Counted from the first letter of the stretch, positions 28,635 through 39,186 are shown. The stretch is 64,000 nucleotides of DNA from Saccharopolyspora gloriosae (GCF_014203325.1 NZ_JACHIV010000001.1:3163501-3227500), one strand, 5' to 3'. Numbers and translations: made by a program. The notes: generated by a model not told the origin, from the sequence alone.

Positions 28635-29435
28635 TCAGGCCGGTCGGGAGCGCGCGGCGCGCACGGCGGCGATGACCTGCATCAGGTACAGCACCCCCGC
28701 CCACACGTACAGCGCGCCGCCCCAGCAGGTGAAGGCGTAGGCCACCGGGCGCACGACGCCTTCGAAGGCGAAGTCCTCCTGCACCAGCAGCAACAGCGGG
28801 AACGCGTACATCAGGCAGAACGTCGCGGCCTTGCCGAGGTAGTGCACTTCCGGCGGTTCGAAACCGTGCCAGCGCAGCACCGGCAGGCACAGCGTGAGCA
28901 CGACGTCGCGGCCGATCAGCGCCGCGGCGGCCCACCAGGGGATCACGTCGCGGAGCACGAAGGCGATCAGCGTCGCGACGATGTAGAGCCGGTCGGCCGC
29001 GGGGTCCAGCAGTTCGCCCACGCGGCTGTACTGGTCGAGCCAGCGGGCGAGCTTGCCGTCGAGCCAGTCGGTGGCTCCGCTGACCACGAGCACGAGCAGC
29101 GCGAGCAGGTCGGATTGCGGCCCGAGCAGCAGCCACAGGAACAGCGGGACGCCGGCGAGCCGCACGAGGGACAGCAGGTTCGGCCAGGTCAGCCAGGGGT
29201 CGTCCCAGACGCCGGCGGCGACTTCCTTGATCCGGGCCATGCCGGGATCGGGCGCCGGGGCCTCCGCGTCGGGTTCCGGTCGTTCAGCGGACTGCGACGA
29301 CCGCTCCGGGGCTTCCGCGCCCCGGTCCGGTTCGTCGTGTTCGGCCATGCTGGAGCCCGCCGGTTCCGGGGACGTGGGATCGCCCGCTTCACCTCGGCCT
29401 TTGGCTCCGGCCGTGGTGCCGTCGGCGTCCTGCAC
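28635..29435 (-). CDS. pgsA2: CDP-alcohol phosphatidyltransferase (PgsA2 type)
   Basis: A 266-residue membrane enzyme that joins a CDP-activated lipid and an alcohol. An acidic, Pro-rich N-terminus of about 75 residues precedes about five membrane helices. The catalytic motif D-x2-DG-x2-AR-x8-G-x3-D-x3-D is complete in DWLDGKLARW through GELLDPAADR. Position next to gcvH matches mycobacterial pgsA2 (Rv1822). The start is uncertain; the GTG at 29435 has AGGGAGGG five bases upstream, and 29453 is possible. Confidence 0.85.
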   Translation of the reverse strand: MQDADGTTAGAKGRGEAGDPTSPEPAGSSMAEHDEPDRGAEAPERSSQSAERPEPDAEAPAPDPGMARIKEVAAGVWDDPWLTWPNLLSLVRLAGVPLFLWLLLGPQSDLLALLVLVVSGATDWLDGKLARWLDQYSRVGELLDPAADRLYIVATLIAFVLRDVIPWWAAAALIGRDVVLTLCLPVLRWHGFEPPEVHYLGKAATFCLMYAFPLLLLVQEDFAFEGVVRPVAYAFTCWGGALYVWAGVLYLMQVIAAVRAARSRPA

Positions 29436-29578
29436 CACAGCCCTCCCTGACACGGTTGTCGATCCACCGCGAAGCGCTCACCTGCGCCTGCGGGTCTCGG
29501 GCGCCTCGGGCGCCCGCTCGGATCAGGGTGCCACACCCCCCTTGCGGTGGCCGGAGCGGCCGGGGGTGGGCGGACCGG

Positions 29579-29806
29579 TCAACCGCGGTTGTGGCTCCAG
29601 CCGCGGCGCTGCAGTTCCGCGTCGGTGAGGAAGCGGGCCCGGCCGCGGTCGTCGACGCCCGCCCAGCGGGCGCGCCCGCCCACGCCTTCGAGGACGAACG
29701 AGTGGCCGCCGCTCCACACCACGCTGCACGGGGTGGTGGGCAGTTCCGCCGTCTCGGCATCATCGTCGACGATGCCGTCCCGGTGAGTCGTTTCCACGCT
29801 GATCAA
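29579..29806 (-). CDS. small hypothetical protein
   Basis: A 75-residue soluble protein. A TTG start at 29806 has GGAGGTG seven bases upstream; a GTG three codons later is the alternative. The sequence is acidic in its first third (DGIVDDDAETAELP), then SVVWSGGHSFVLEGVGG and ARFLTDAELQRRGW. No known domain is recognised. It precedes the phosphatidyltransferase gene on the same strand. Confidence 0.6.
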   Translation of the reverse strand: MISVETTHRDGIVDDDAETAELPTTPCSVVWSGGHSFVLEGVGGRARWAGVDDRGRARFLTDAELQRRGWSHNRG

Positions 29807-30203
29807 TGCTCGACACCTCCATCACGGTTGTCGACCGAACCGCGGTGCGCGTTATCCGGCCGCCTCCCCACCCACGCATTGTGTTCGACCCATGACCGCA
29901 CGTTCCCCTGAATTCGACGGGGGTGCGCCCAGCGGGAGGACCGCACCGACGAGCGGATGATCTTGAAAGTGCGCGGGTTCGGCGCGGCAGAAACCACACC
30001 GACCGTTCGTCGCGAAACACACGATCATCTTGTTGTTGCGACGGAAACCGACCGGCCCGTCGATCGCCCATTGTGGACTGTCGCACGGCGGCGCGCGGGA
30101 CGGAGCGCGTCCCGGGCCCGGCGCGGCGCGGATGCTGGCGCGAACGCCCGTCGTCGGGTAGGACTCTGAGGCTCGTCGACACCGCCAGCGGGAGGTCATG
30201 ACC
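29807..30203. other. divergent intergenic region
   Basis: About 395 bases between the small minus-strand gene and prpE. It is less GC-rich than its neighbours. A minus-strand frame with MIVCFATNGRCGFCRAEP is present but has no ribosome site and weak codon bias. No clear operator seen. Confidence 0.45.
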
Positions 30204-32075
30204 ATGGGTGCGTACGCCGACGCCTACCAGCGCAGCCGCACGGACCCCGAGGGGTTCTGGCTGGACGCCGCGGCGGCCGTCGACTGGGACCGCGCCCCGA
30301 CCAGGGCCTTGGACGACTCCGGCCGGTGGTTCCCGGACGGAGTGCTCAACACCTGCTTCAACGCGCTGGACCGGCACGTCCGCGACGGGCGCGGCGACCA
30401 GGACGCGGTGATCTGGGATTCGGCGATGACCGGGCAGGTGTCGCGGTGGACCTACCGCGAGCTGCTGGACCGGGTGTCCCGGTTCGCGGGAGCGCTGCGG
30501 GCGCGCGGCGTCGGCAAGGGCGACCGCGTGATCGTGTACCTGCCGATGATCCCGGAAGCGCTGGTGGTGATGCTGGCGTGCGCGCGGATCGGCGCGGTCC
30601 ACTCGGTGGTCTTCGGCGGCTTCGCGCCCAAGGAGCTCGCCGCGCGGATCGACGACGCCCGGCCGACGGTGCTGGTGGCCGCGTCCTGCGGCCTGGAGCC
30701 GAACCGCGTGGTCGAGTACAAACCGATCGTCGACGAGGCGCTGCGGCTCGCCGAGCACCGCCCGGAAGGCGGCGTGCTGATCTTCCAGCGGGACCAGGTG
30801 CGCGCCGAGCTCGGCCCCGGCGAGGCGGACGCGGCCGAGGAGCTCGCCGCGTCGGAGCCCACCGATTGCGTGCCGGTGGCGGCGACCGATCCGCTGTACG
30901 TGCTCTACACCTCCGGCACGACCGGTCGCCCGAAGGGCGTGGTGCGCGACAACGGCGGCCACGCCGTGGCCTTGCGCTGGTCGATGAGCGCGATCTACGA
31001 CATCGGCCCCGGCGAGGTGTTCTGGACGGCCTCCGACGTGGGCTGGGTCGTCGGGCACTCCTACATCGTCTACGGGCCGCTGCTGGCCGGGGCCACGACG
31101 GTGGTCTACGAGGGCAAACCGGTGGGAACCCCGGACGCGGGGGCGTTCTGGCGGGTCATCGCCGAGCACGGGGTGAAGGCGTTGTTCACCGCCCCCACCG
31201 CGTTCCGCGCGATCAAGCGGGTGGACCACGAGGCCGCCGAGCTCGCCCGCTACGACATCTCCGGCCTGCGCACGTTGTTCCTGGCGGGTGAGCGGCTCGA
31301 TCCGGAGACCTACCAGTGGGCGGTGCGCACGCTGGAGGTGCCGGTGGTGGACCACTGGTGGCAGACCGAGACGGGCTGGCCGATCTGCGCGAACCTGCGC
31401 GGGCTGGAGCCGATGCCGATCAAGCCGGGTTCGCCTACGGTCCCGGTGCCGGGTTTCGACGTGCGGGTGCTGGACCAGGCGGGCGAGGAGCTGCCGACCG
31501 GTGCGGACGGCGCGATCTGCATCAAGCAGCCGCTGCCGCCGGGCATGCTGCCGACGCTGTGGGGCGATCACGAGCGGTTCGTCGAGTCGTACCTGTCGCG
31601 CTATCCGGGCTACTACCTCACCGGCGACAGCGGGCACGTCGACGAGGACGGCTACGTGTTCGTCATGGGCCGCACCGACGACGTGATCAACGTGGCGGGC
31701 CACCGGCTCTCGACGGGCTCGATGGAGGCGGTGCTGGCGACGCACCCGGCGGTCGCGGAGTGCGCCGTGATCGGTGTGCGCGATGAGCTCAAGGGCCAGG
31801 TGCCGCGCGGTTTCGTGGTGCTCAAATCAGGGGTGCAGGCGGATCCGGAGGCGCTGCGCGCGGAGCTGGTCGCCGCGGTGCGGGACCAGATCGGACCGGT
31901 CGCGGCGTTCCGCGACGTCGACGTGGTCGACGGCCTCCCGAAGACCCGCTCCGGCAAAGTGCTGCGCAAGTCGATGCGGGAGATCGCCGATTCCGGGGAG
32001 ACGAAGGTGCCGTCGACGATCGAGGACCCGGCCGTGCTGGAGGACCTGCGGGCGGCGCTGCGCGGCGACCGCTGA
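30204..32075 (+). CDS. prpE: propionyl-CoA synthetase (acetyl-CoA synthetase family)
   Basis: A 623-residue AMP-forming short-chain acyl-CoA synthetase. The N-terminal ACAS segment is AYADAYQRSRTDPEGFW, A3 is VLYTSGTTGRPKGVVRDNGG, A5 is WWQTETGWPI, A8 is GRTDDVINVAGHRLSTGSME, and the catalytic, acetylatable Lys lies in KTRSGKVLRKSM. Residues such as RVVEYKPIVDEAL and LAGERLDPETYQWA point to PrpE rather than Acs. I chose the ATG at 30204 because GGGAGG is 8 bases away, against only 2 for the ATG at 30198. Confidence 0.9.
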   Translation: MGAYADAYQRSRTDPEGFWLDAAAAVDWDRAPTRALDDSGRWFPDGVLNTCFNALDRHVRDGRGDQDAVIWDSAMTGQVSRWTYRELLDRVSRFAGALRARGVGKGDRVIVYLPMIPEALVVMLACARIGAVHSVVFGGFAPKELAARIDDARPTVLVAASCGLEPNRVVEYKPIVDEALRLAEHRPEGGVLIFQRDQVRAELGPGEADAAEELAASEPTDCVPVAATDPLYVLYTSGTTGRPKGVVRDNGGHAVALRWSMSAIYDIGPGEVFWTASDVGWVVGHSYIVYGPLLAGATTVVYEGKPVGTPDAGAFWRVIAEHGVKALFTAPTAFRAIKRVDHEAAELARYDISGLRTLFLAGERLDPETYQWAVRTLEVPVVDHWWQTETGWPICANLRGLEPMPIKPGSPTVPVPGFDVRVLDQAGEELPTGADGAICIKQPLPPGMLPTLWGDHERFVESYLSRYPGYYLTGDSGHVDEDGYVFVMGRTDDVINVAGHRLSTGSMEAVLATHPAVAECAVIGVRDELKGQVPRGFVVLKSGVQADPEALRAELVAAVRDQIGPVAAFRDVDVVDGLPKTRSGKVLRKSMREIADSGETKVPSTIEDPAVLEDLRAALRGDR

Positions 32076-32148
32076 GCACCGCGGCGAGACGGGGAGGGGC
32101 CCCGGACGGCGTCCGATACGTCCGTTCGGGCGCTGCCTGAGCGGGACG

Positions 32149-32164
32149 CGTGGTCTATACCTTT
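32149..32164. promoter_or_regulatory. DasR-type dre site
   Basis: CGTGGTCTATACCTTT matches the dre consensus (A-C/G-TGGTCTAGACCA-C/G-T) at 12 of 16 positions, including the core TGGTCTA-ACC. It lies 30 bases before the GH20 start. DasR is the GntR regulator that represses chitin and N-acetylglucosamine genes until GlcN-6-P builds up. Confidence 0.65.
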
Positions 32165-32194
32165 ATGATCACGTCCCCTACCGGGAGCGAGCCC

Positions 32195-33781
32195 ATGCCC
32201 CTCACCTCCGCACGGCCTGCCCGCGCGCGCCGGGTCCGCGCCGCGACGGCCGCACTGCTGACCGGTGTGCTCACCGCCGGAGCGCTGAGCACGATCACGC
32301 CCGCGGCGACCGCCGCACCGGAATCGCCGCTGCACCAGGTCATCCCCGCGCCGGAAACCGTCCGGGAAGCACCGGACGTCGAGTTCGCGCTGACCGCCGA
32401 GAGCGCGATCACCGCTGATCCCGGCGCGAACGACGTGGCCGACTACCTGGCCGGGGTGCTGCGCCCCTCGACCGGGTTCCCGCTGCCCGTCGCCGAAGGC
32501 GGCGACGTCGCGCTGCGCCTCGACGACGCCGAGCTCGGCCCCGCCGGCTACCGGCTCGAGGTCACCGGCGAGGCCGTGACCCTGCACGCCGGTGCGGCCG
32601 AAGGGCTGTTCAACGGCGTGCAGACGCTGCGCCAGCTGCTGCCCGCCGCGATCGAGAGCCCGCAGGTCCAGCCGGGGCCGTGGACGGTGCCCGGCGGCGA
32701 GATCACCGACCGGCCCCGCTACGAGCACCGCGCAGCCGGTCTCGACGTGGCCCGGCACTTCTTCGACGTCGAGCAGGTCAAGCGCTACATCGACCAGATC
32801 GCGCGCTACAAGATGAACTTCCTGCGCCTGCACCTGAGCGACGACCAGGGCTGGCGGATCCAGATCAACGACTGGCCGCGCCTGACCGAGCACGGCGGCA
32901 GCACCTCGGTCGGCGGCGGGCCCGGCGGGTTCTACACCCAGCAGGACTACTCCGAGATCGTCGCCTACGCCGAGTCCCGGCACGTCACGATCATCCCGGA
33001 GATCGACACCCCCGGGCACACCAACGCGGCGCTGTCGTCCTACGCGGAGCTCAACTGCGACGGCGTCGCGCCGCCGCTGTACACCGGCATCGAGGTCGGC
33101 TTCAGCTCGCTGTGCGTGGACAAGGACATCACCTACGAGTTCCTCGACGACGTGATCGGCCAGATCGCGGAGCTCACCCCCGGCCCGTACCTGCACATCG
33201 GCGGTGACGAGGCGGACGCGACGACCGACGAGCAGTACCGGGCGTTCATGGACCGGGCGCTGCCGATCGTCGAGAAGCACGGCAAGACCGCCGTGGGCTG
33301 GCACGAGTACGCCAAGGCCGAGCCGCAGGCCGGTTCGGTCGTGCAGTACTGGGGCGTGGAGAGCGCGGAGGCCGCCGAGATGGCCGCTGCCGCCGCCCGC
33401 GGCAACAAGATCCTGATGTCGCCCGCAGACCGGTCCTACCTGGACATGAAGTACGACGAGTCCACCGAGCTCGGCTTGAGCTGGGCGGCCTTCATCGAGG
33501 TCGCCGACGCCTACGGCTGGGACCCGGCGAGCCACCTGCCCGGTGTTCCCGCGGAGTCCGTGCTCGGCGTCGAGGCTCCGATGTGGACGGAGACGCTGGA
33601 GAACTCCGCGCACCTGGAGACGATGGCGTTCCCGCGGCTCCCGGCCATCGCCGAGATCGGCTGGTCGCCCGCGGCCACGCACGACTGGGAATCGTTCCGC
33701 ACCCGGCTCGCCGAGCAGGGACCGCGCTGGACGGCGGCGGGCATCGGCTTCACCCGCTCCCCGCAGATCCCCTGGCCGTGA
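32195..33781 (+). CDS. secreted beta-N-acetylhexosaminidase, GH20
   Basis: A 528-residue exported enzyme releasing GlcNAc/GalNAc from chitin oligomers or wall glycans. A Sec signal peptide (basic RARRVRA, then a hydrophobic stretch, cleavage near AATAA at about residue 40) is followed by a GH20b domain. The catalytic barrel has LDVARHFFDVEQVKRYID, RLHLSDDQGWRIQI and the Asp-Glu pair in HIGGDEADA (about residues 334-342). The ATG at 32195 follows GGGAGCG; an upstream in-frame GTG lies inside the regulatory site. Monocistronic. Confidence 0.94.
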   Translation: MPLTSARPARARRVRAATAALLTGVLTAGALSTITPAATAAPESPLHQVIPAPETVREAPDVEFALTAESAITADPGANDVADYLAGVLRPSTGFPLPVAEGGDVALRLDDAELGPAGYRLEVTGEAVTLHAGAAEGLFNGVQTLRQLLPAAIESPQVQPGPWTVPGGEITDRPRYEHRAAGLDVARHFFDVEQVKRYIDQIARYKMNFLRLHLSDDQGWRIQINDWPRLTEHGGSTSVGGGPGGFYTQQDYSEIVAYAESRHVTIIPEIDTPGHTNAALSSYAELNCDGVAPPLYTGIEVGFSSLCVDKDITYEFLDDVIGQIAELTPGPYLHIGGDEADATTDEQYRAFMDRALPIVEKHGKTAVGWHEYAKAEPQAGSVVQYWGVESAEAAEMAAAAARGNKILMSPADRSYLDMKYDESTELGLSWAAFIEVADAYGWDPASHLPGVPAESVLGVEAPMWTETLENSAHLETMAFPRLPAIAEIGWSPAATHDWESFRTRLAEQGPRWTAAGIGFTRSPQIPWP

Positions 33782-33790
33782 GCACCTGAG

Positions 33791-33911
33791 TGAACGGACC
33801 GTTCGCCCAATGCCGTGGGACGAACGGTCCGTTGACTCTTCGAACGCGCCGACCCGCGGGGTTGCGTGAACGGACCGTTCGCCCGATCCGGTTGGACGAA
33901 CGGTCAGTTCA
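33791..33911. repeat. two 45-bp palindromic repeats
   Basis: Units at 33791-33835 and 33867-33911 share TGAACGGACCGTTCGCCC...GGACGAACGGTC-GTT-A. Each folds into a hairpin with AACGGACCGTTCG-CC arms and a short variable loop. The unit also contains the smaller palindrome AACGGACCGTT. They fill the space between the convergent GH20 and DUF779 genes and may end both transcripts. Confidence 0.8.
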
Positions 33912-33924
33912 CCCCGGCGCCGCG

Positions 33925-34331
33925 TCAGCTCTCGCCGAGCGCCGCCCACTCCTCGTCGGTGAGCAGCCGGGAGCGGATCAGGAAGCGCAGGCCTTCGGGC
34001 GCCTCCAACGAGAAACCGCTCCCCCGCCCCGGCACCACGTCGATGGTGAGGTGGGTGTGCTTCCAGTACTCGAACTGCGCGCCGGACATCCACATCGGCA
34101 CCGGATCCGGCGCGCCCGTCTCGTCGTCCACGGCCAGATCGCCGAGGTGCACGTCCGAGACGCCGGTGCGGAATTCGCCCTGCGGGTAGCACATCGGGGC
34201 GCTCCCGTCGCAGCACCCGCCGGACTGGTGGAACATCACCGGGCCGTGTTGCGCGCGGAGGCGGCGGATCAGCTCCGCCGCCTCCGGCGTCACGGCCACC
34301 CGTGCGGGAGTGCCCGTGTCCGTGTCGCCCA

Positions 34332-34332
<1 letters not shown>
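33925..34332 (-). CDS. DUF779 protein, aldehyde dehydrogenase companion
   Basis: A 135-residue DUF779 protein. HQSGGCCDGSAPMCYPQGEF has a conserved Cys cluster likely to bind metal, and WMSGAQFEYWKHTHLTIDVVPG is the second family block. It nearly always follows an ExaC/AldA aldehyde dehydrogenase, as here, where its ATG overlaps the dehydrogenase stop (TGATG). Its role is unknown, perhaps maturation or protection of the enzyme. Confidence 0.9.
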
Positions 34333-35855
<1,523 letters not shown>

Positions 35856-35910
35856 CTGGTGCCTCCCGTACGACGTTGTGCGGTGTCGTCGGGAAGCTAC
35901 GGACGGCGAC

Positions 35911-35986
35911 GTTGCAGTGACGTTGCCGACGCCTCGCGGCGCAGCGGCGGCGGACGGCAACGGAGTGACCATGGTTGCCTGTTGCC
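35911..35986. promoter_or_regulatory. GTTGCC motif cluster upstream of the aldehyde dehydrogenase
   Basis: Five copies of GTTGC(C/A) or its complement lie in 76 bases: 35911, 35922, 35956 (reverse), 35974 and 35981. GGCAAC-N12-GTTGCC forms an inverted repeat. Another copy is at 36108. They probably bind the divergently encoded activator. The rest of the 450-bp spacer (35856-36305) holds no gene. Confidence 0.5.
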
Positions 35987-36305
35987 TGCGTCACGGTCCA
36001 GGATGGTCCGATCGGGCGCGCTCGGCTGCACCGGCCGAGCGGCTTTCCGAGCGCGAGCGCCTCAGCACCGTTCGGTACCGTAGCGGATCCGGATCTTGAA
36101 GCGGACCGTTGCCGCTTCGCGGCGATGCCGGGGTTCGGCGCTCGGCTGGAGAGGAGAAGACGCTGGCTCACCGTGGCGTCCGGGCATCCGCGCACCTGGT
36201 CAGGACGGTTCGACCAGGTGCCGCGGCAGGTCTCCGGCGGACTCCGCGTCCGCACCGCACCGGCGGCGGGTGGCGCCGCCCAGTCCTCGCAGCGAGTACG
36301 GAGTC

Positions 36306-37811
36306 ATGAAGCGCACCGACGACACCCCGGCCGACCCGGTGGAACGGGCCCGCCTGCTGCGGCGGGTGCACAGCGCCGTGCTCTCCGGCCAGCGCGCTCC
36401 GCAGGCGCCGCGCCCGGTGGTGTTCGAGTCGTGGCGCCGATCGCTGGCCGCCAGCGTCGACCCGGAGCGGTGGGAGCCGCCGGTGGTGTTCGGCTCCGAC
36501 CGGCTCGCCGAAGTCCGCGCGGCGCACCCGTTGGCGGCCTGCGTACCGCTGCTGCGGCGCACCCTGCTCGACGCGGCCGACGGCACCACGCACATCATGA
36601 TCGTCACCGACGCCGACGGGAACATCCTGTGGCGCGAAGGCCATCCGAACGTGTGCCGGGCGGCCGACCGGGTCCACCTGGCCGAAGGCACCACCTGGTC
36701 GGAGTCCTCGATCGGCACCAACGCCATGGGCACCACGCTGGCCACCGGCCGCGCGGTGCAGATCCACTCCGCCGAGCACTTGGTCCGCCGCTACCACTCG
36801 TGGACCTGCGCCGCGTCGCCGGTGCACGACCCGGAGACGGGGCGGATCCTCGGCGCGATCGACCTCAGCGGTCCGCTGCACACCATGCACCCCGCGCTGC
36901 CCGCGCTGGTCTCGGCCGCGGCGACGCTCGTCGAGAGCACCCTGCGGGACTGGATGGCGCGGCGCGACGACCGCCTGCGGGAGCGGCACCGCGACGTGCT
37001 GCGTTCGCTGCGCGGTGAGCCGGGGGCGTTGCTGAGCTCGTCGGGCCGGGTGATCGCCGCCGAGCCGGGCGACCTGGGGCTCCCGGAGCGGGTCGAGCTG
37101 GACCGGCCGGACGGCGCGCTGCTGCTCGGTGGCCGGGAGGCCCTGATCGAGCCGCTGGACGACGGCTACCTGCTGCGCGCGCCGCGGCAGGCCACCGCGG
37201 TCACCGCACCGGAGCCGCCGGCGCGGCGGGCTCCGACGTTGCGGCTGCGCTTCCTCACCTCGCGCCCGGTCGCCGAGCTCCGCGGCCGGGAGGTGTCGCT
37301 GAGCCCGCGCCGCGCCGAGCTGCTGGCCGTGCTGGCGTTGCGCCCGGACGGCGTGAACGCCGAGCAGCTGGCCCTCGCGTTGCACGGCGAGCAGGGCAAT
37401 CCGGTGACGGTGCGCGCGGAGATCCACCGGCTGCGCACCCAGCTGGGCCACGACGTGGTGCACACGAAGCCGTACCGGCTCGCCGCGGACGTCGACGCCG
37501 ACTTCCTGGACCTGCGCGCCGCGTTGCGGGCGGGACGGCTCGATGCGGCGCTGGAACTGCACCGCGGCGCGCTGCTGCCCTCCTCGGAGGCACCGGCGGT
37601 GCGCGACGAGCGGGAAGACCTCATCACCGGACTGCGCGGCGCGGTGCTGGCGGCACGCGACCCGGAGCTGCTGTGGCGGCTGGCCGACGGCCCGGCTGGC
37701 AGCGACGACATCGAGGTCCACGAGGTGCTGCTGACCCTGCTGGCCACCCACGACTGGCGCCGCCCCACGATCACGGCCCGCCTGAAACGGCTCCTGCACG
37801 ACCCGAGCTGA
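36306..37811 (+). CDS. GAF-domain transcriptional activator (AcoR-like, no AAA+ domain)
   Basis: A 501-residue regulator. The N-terminal half follows the sensor part of AcoR-type activators: VFESWRRSLAASVDPERW, IMIVTDADGNILWREGHPNV, WSESSIGTNAMGTTLATGRA and SWTCAASPVHDPETGRILGAIDLSG (GAF). Instead of a sigma54-interacting AAA+ domain, it has an OmpR/BTAD-like winged helix (LSPRRAELLAVLALRPDGV, VTVRAEIHRLRTQLG). It is divergent from the aldehyde dehydrogenase and probably switches it on with an alcohol or aldehyde. Confidence 0.82.
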   Translation: MKRTDDTPADPVERARLLRRVHSAVLSGQRAPQAPRPVVFESWRRSLAASVDPERWEPPVVFGSDRLAEVRAAHPLAACVPLLRRTLLDAADGTTHIMIVTDADGNILWREGHPNVCRAADRVHLAEGTTWSESSIGTNAMGTTLATGRAVQIHSAEHLVRRYHSWTCAASPVHDPETGRILGAIDLSGPLHTMHPALPALVSAAATLVESTLRDWMARRDDRLRERHRDVLRSLRGEPGALLSSSGRVIAAEPGDLGLPERVELDRPDGALLLGGREALIEPLDDGYLLRAPRQATAVTAPEPPARRAPTLRLRFLTSRPVAELRGREVSLSPRRAELLAVLALRPDGVNAEQLALALHGEQGNPVTVRAEIHRLRTQLGHDVVHTKPYRLAADVDADFLDLRAALRAGRLDAALELHRGALLPSSEAPAVRDEREDLITGLRGAVLAARDPELLWRLADGPAGSDDIEVHEVLLTLLATHDWRRPTITARLKRLLHDPS

Positions 37812-37830
37812 GGCACCGGCCCACGTCCTC

Positions 37831-38208
37831 GACCACCGGTGGCGAAGCCGCCGAGCAGCGCCCGGCACGCGGTTTCTCGGCTGTCCTCGCGAGGACGGCA
37901 TTTCTCGTCGTTCCCGCTCGGAAAATGAGCCCGCAGCCAGGAAACCGCTGACCACCTACCTTTGATCTTGCCGTTCCACGGTGGGCGGCGTTGGTGGTCG
38001 TTGTCCTGTCAGCGGCGAAGCCGCCGAGCGGTGACCAGCCCGAGCAAGCCGACCACCCGCGGGTTCTCAGCGGTTTCCTCGCGAGGACAGCTTTTTCCCT
38101 CGTGGCGGAGCCACTTGGAAAAAGATCCCGCAGCGAGGAAACCGTTGAGAACCCGCCACCCGACCCGCTGCTCAGGCCAAGACCGGCAAGGAGCCGAGGA
38201 TCAAGCCT
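37831..38208. repeat. two adjacent hairpin-rich intergenic repeats
   Basis: Two related units lie between the activator and the aryl carrier gene. Both contain GGCGAAGCCGCCGAGC, then CGGTTTCxTCG, TCCTCGCGAGGAC, a TTTTxC/GGAAAA pair, CCCGCAG and AGGAAACCG. In the second, 24-base arms at 38059-38082 and 38133-38156 are inverted with one mismatch and enclose a CTTTTTCC/GGAAAAAG stem. Outer ends (TTTGATCTTGCCG near 37970; CGGCAAG and GATCAAG near 38184-38204) are also inverted. No gene is present. Confidence 0.8.
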
Positions 38209-38434
38209 TCGGTTCGAGGACGGTCCACCATTCCGCCAAGGTGGGCCGTTCGGCGAGGTCGGCGAACGTGACCTCCACGCCCCGGGTGCGCCAGCGCTCC
38301 ACCAGACTCATGATCCGCACCGAGTCGAGCCCCCAGTCCAGCAGGTTCTCCTCGTCGGTGAGTTCCTCCGGGTCCTCGTAGAGCAGTTCGGCCACGTCGG
38401 CCCGCACGCCCTCCAAGGTCAGCTTCGCGCTCAT
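38201..38434 (-). CDS. aryl carrier protein (ArCP) for 2,3-dihydroxybenzoate
   Basis: A 77-residue carrier domain. Ser38 in LLDWGLDSVRIMSLVERWR is the phosphopantetheine attachment site in the form typical of aryl carrier proteins (the C-terminal domain of EntB/DhbB). Here it is a separate gene, 98 bases after the isochorismatase. AGGAGGAG precedes the ATG. DhbE would load 2,3-dihydroxybenzoyl-AMP onto it for transfer to a siderophore NRPS, which is not in the window. Confidence 0.9.
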   Translation of the reverse strand: MSAKLTLEGVRADVAELLYEDPEELTDEENLLDWGLDSVRIMSLVERWRTRGVEVTFADLAERPTLAEWWTVLEPKA

Positions 38435-38532
38435 CTTCTCCTCCTGCACCCGATCTTCCCCGGCTTCGGCGAAGCCCGGTCCTGCCCGATCCACCGGCGG
38501 TCGTCAGCGGCGGGGCCGCCTCTCCGAGCCGA

Positions 38533-39186
38533 TCACGCGACCGCGGACGGCTGCGACGCCAGGTCGGCGGCGAGCCGCTGCGTCGAATCGACCACGGCGC
38601 ACCGCTTCGCCGCGTACTGCACCGCCATCCGGTGGTCGTCGGCGGAGAAGTCCGCGACGGCGTCGGCGGCCAGGAACGCCTGCACCTCCTGCTGGAACGC
38701 CTCCGCGGCGGTCATCAGGCATCCGATGTGCGCGTAGATCCCGGTGATGATCAGCTGGTCCCGGCCCCAGCCGCGCAGCATCTCGCGCAGCTCTGTGCGC
38801 TGGAACGCGCTGTAGCGCCACTTCGTCAGGTGCACGTCACCCGGTTCGGGCGCGAGCTCGTCGATGATCGCCTCCTGCGAGGCGTCGGACACGCCCGGCC
38901 CCCACCACTCCAGCTGCAGCCCGCGCTGCTGCGGCGTCTGGCCGCTGGGCTGCGCGCAGTAGACCACCGGCACGCCCGACGCGCGGGCCTGCCGCGCCAG
39001 CGCGCGGATGTTCGGCACGACCTCCGTCAGCGGTTCCGCGTCGGGCTCGAACACGCCCACGAAGTGGCGTTCCATGTCGTGCACCAGCAGCACGGCGCGG
39101 CTCGCGTCCGGCCGCCAGTCCACCCGGTTCGCGGGCAGCTCGTCCTGCCGCGGGACCCGGTACGGCGCGATCGTCGGCAACCCCAC
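38533..39186 (-). CDS. dhbB: isochorismatase (DhbB/EntB N-terminal type)
   Basis: A 217-residue isochorismate lyase that hydrolyses isochorismate to 2,3-dihydro-2,3-dihydroxybenzoate and pyruvate. The catalytic Asp lies in VLLVHDMERHFVG, the Lys in HLTKWRYSAFQRTEL and the cysteine-position residue in ITGIYAHIGCLMTA. It lacks the carrier domain found in E. coli EntB, which is encoded by the next gene. The GTG at 39186 has AGGAGG 8 bases upstream; another at 39192 is too close. Confidence 0.93.
   Translation of the reverse strand: MGLPTIAPYRVPRQDELPANRVDWRPDASRAVLLVHDMERHFVGVFEPDAEPLTEVVPNIRALARQARASGVPVVYCAQPSGQTPQQRGLQLEWWGPGVSDASQEAIIDELAPEPGDVHLTKWRYSAFQRTELREMLRGWGRDQLIITGIYAHIGCLMTAAEAFQQEVQAFLAADAVADFSADDHRMAVQYAAKRCAVVDSTQRLAADLASQPSAVA

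Noticed and set aside
29852-30044. Minus-strand frame with MIVCFATNGRCGFCRAEP
   Set aside because: The CGFC motif is tempting, but no Shine-Dalgarno precedes the ATG and third positions are not G/C biased as in real genes here.
37991-38737. Long plus-strand open frame through the repeats and antisense to the aryl carrier gene
   Set aside because: The frame is a by-product of high GC. It runs through palindromic repeats and over two real minus-strand genes, with no ribosome site.
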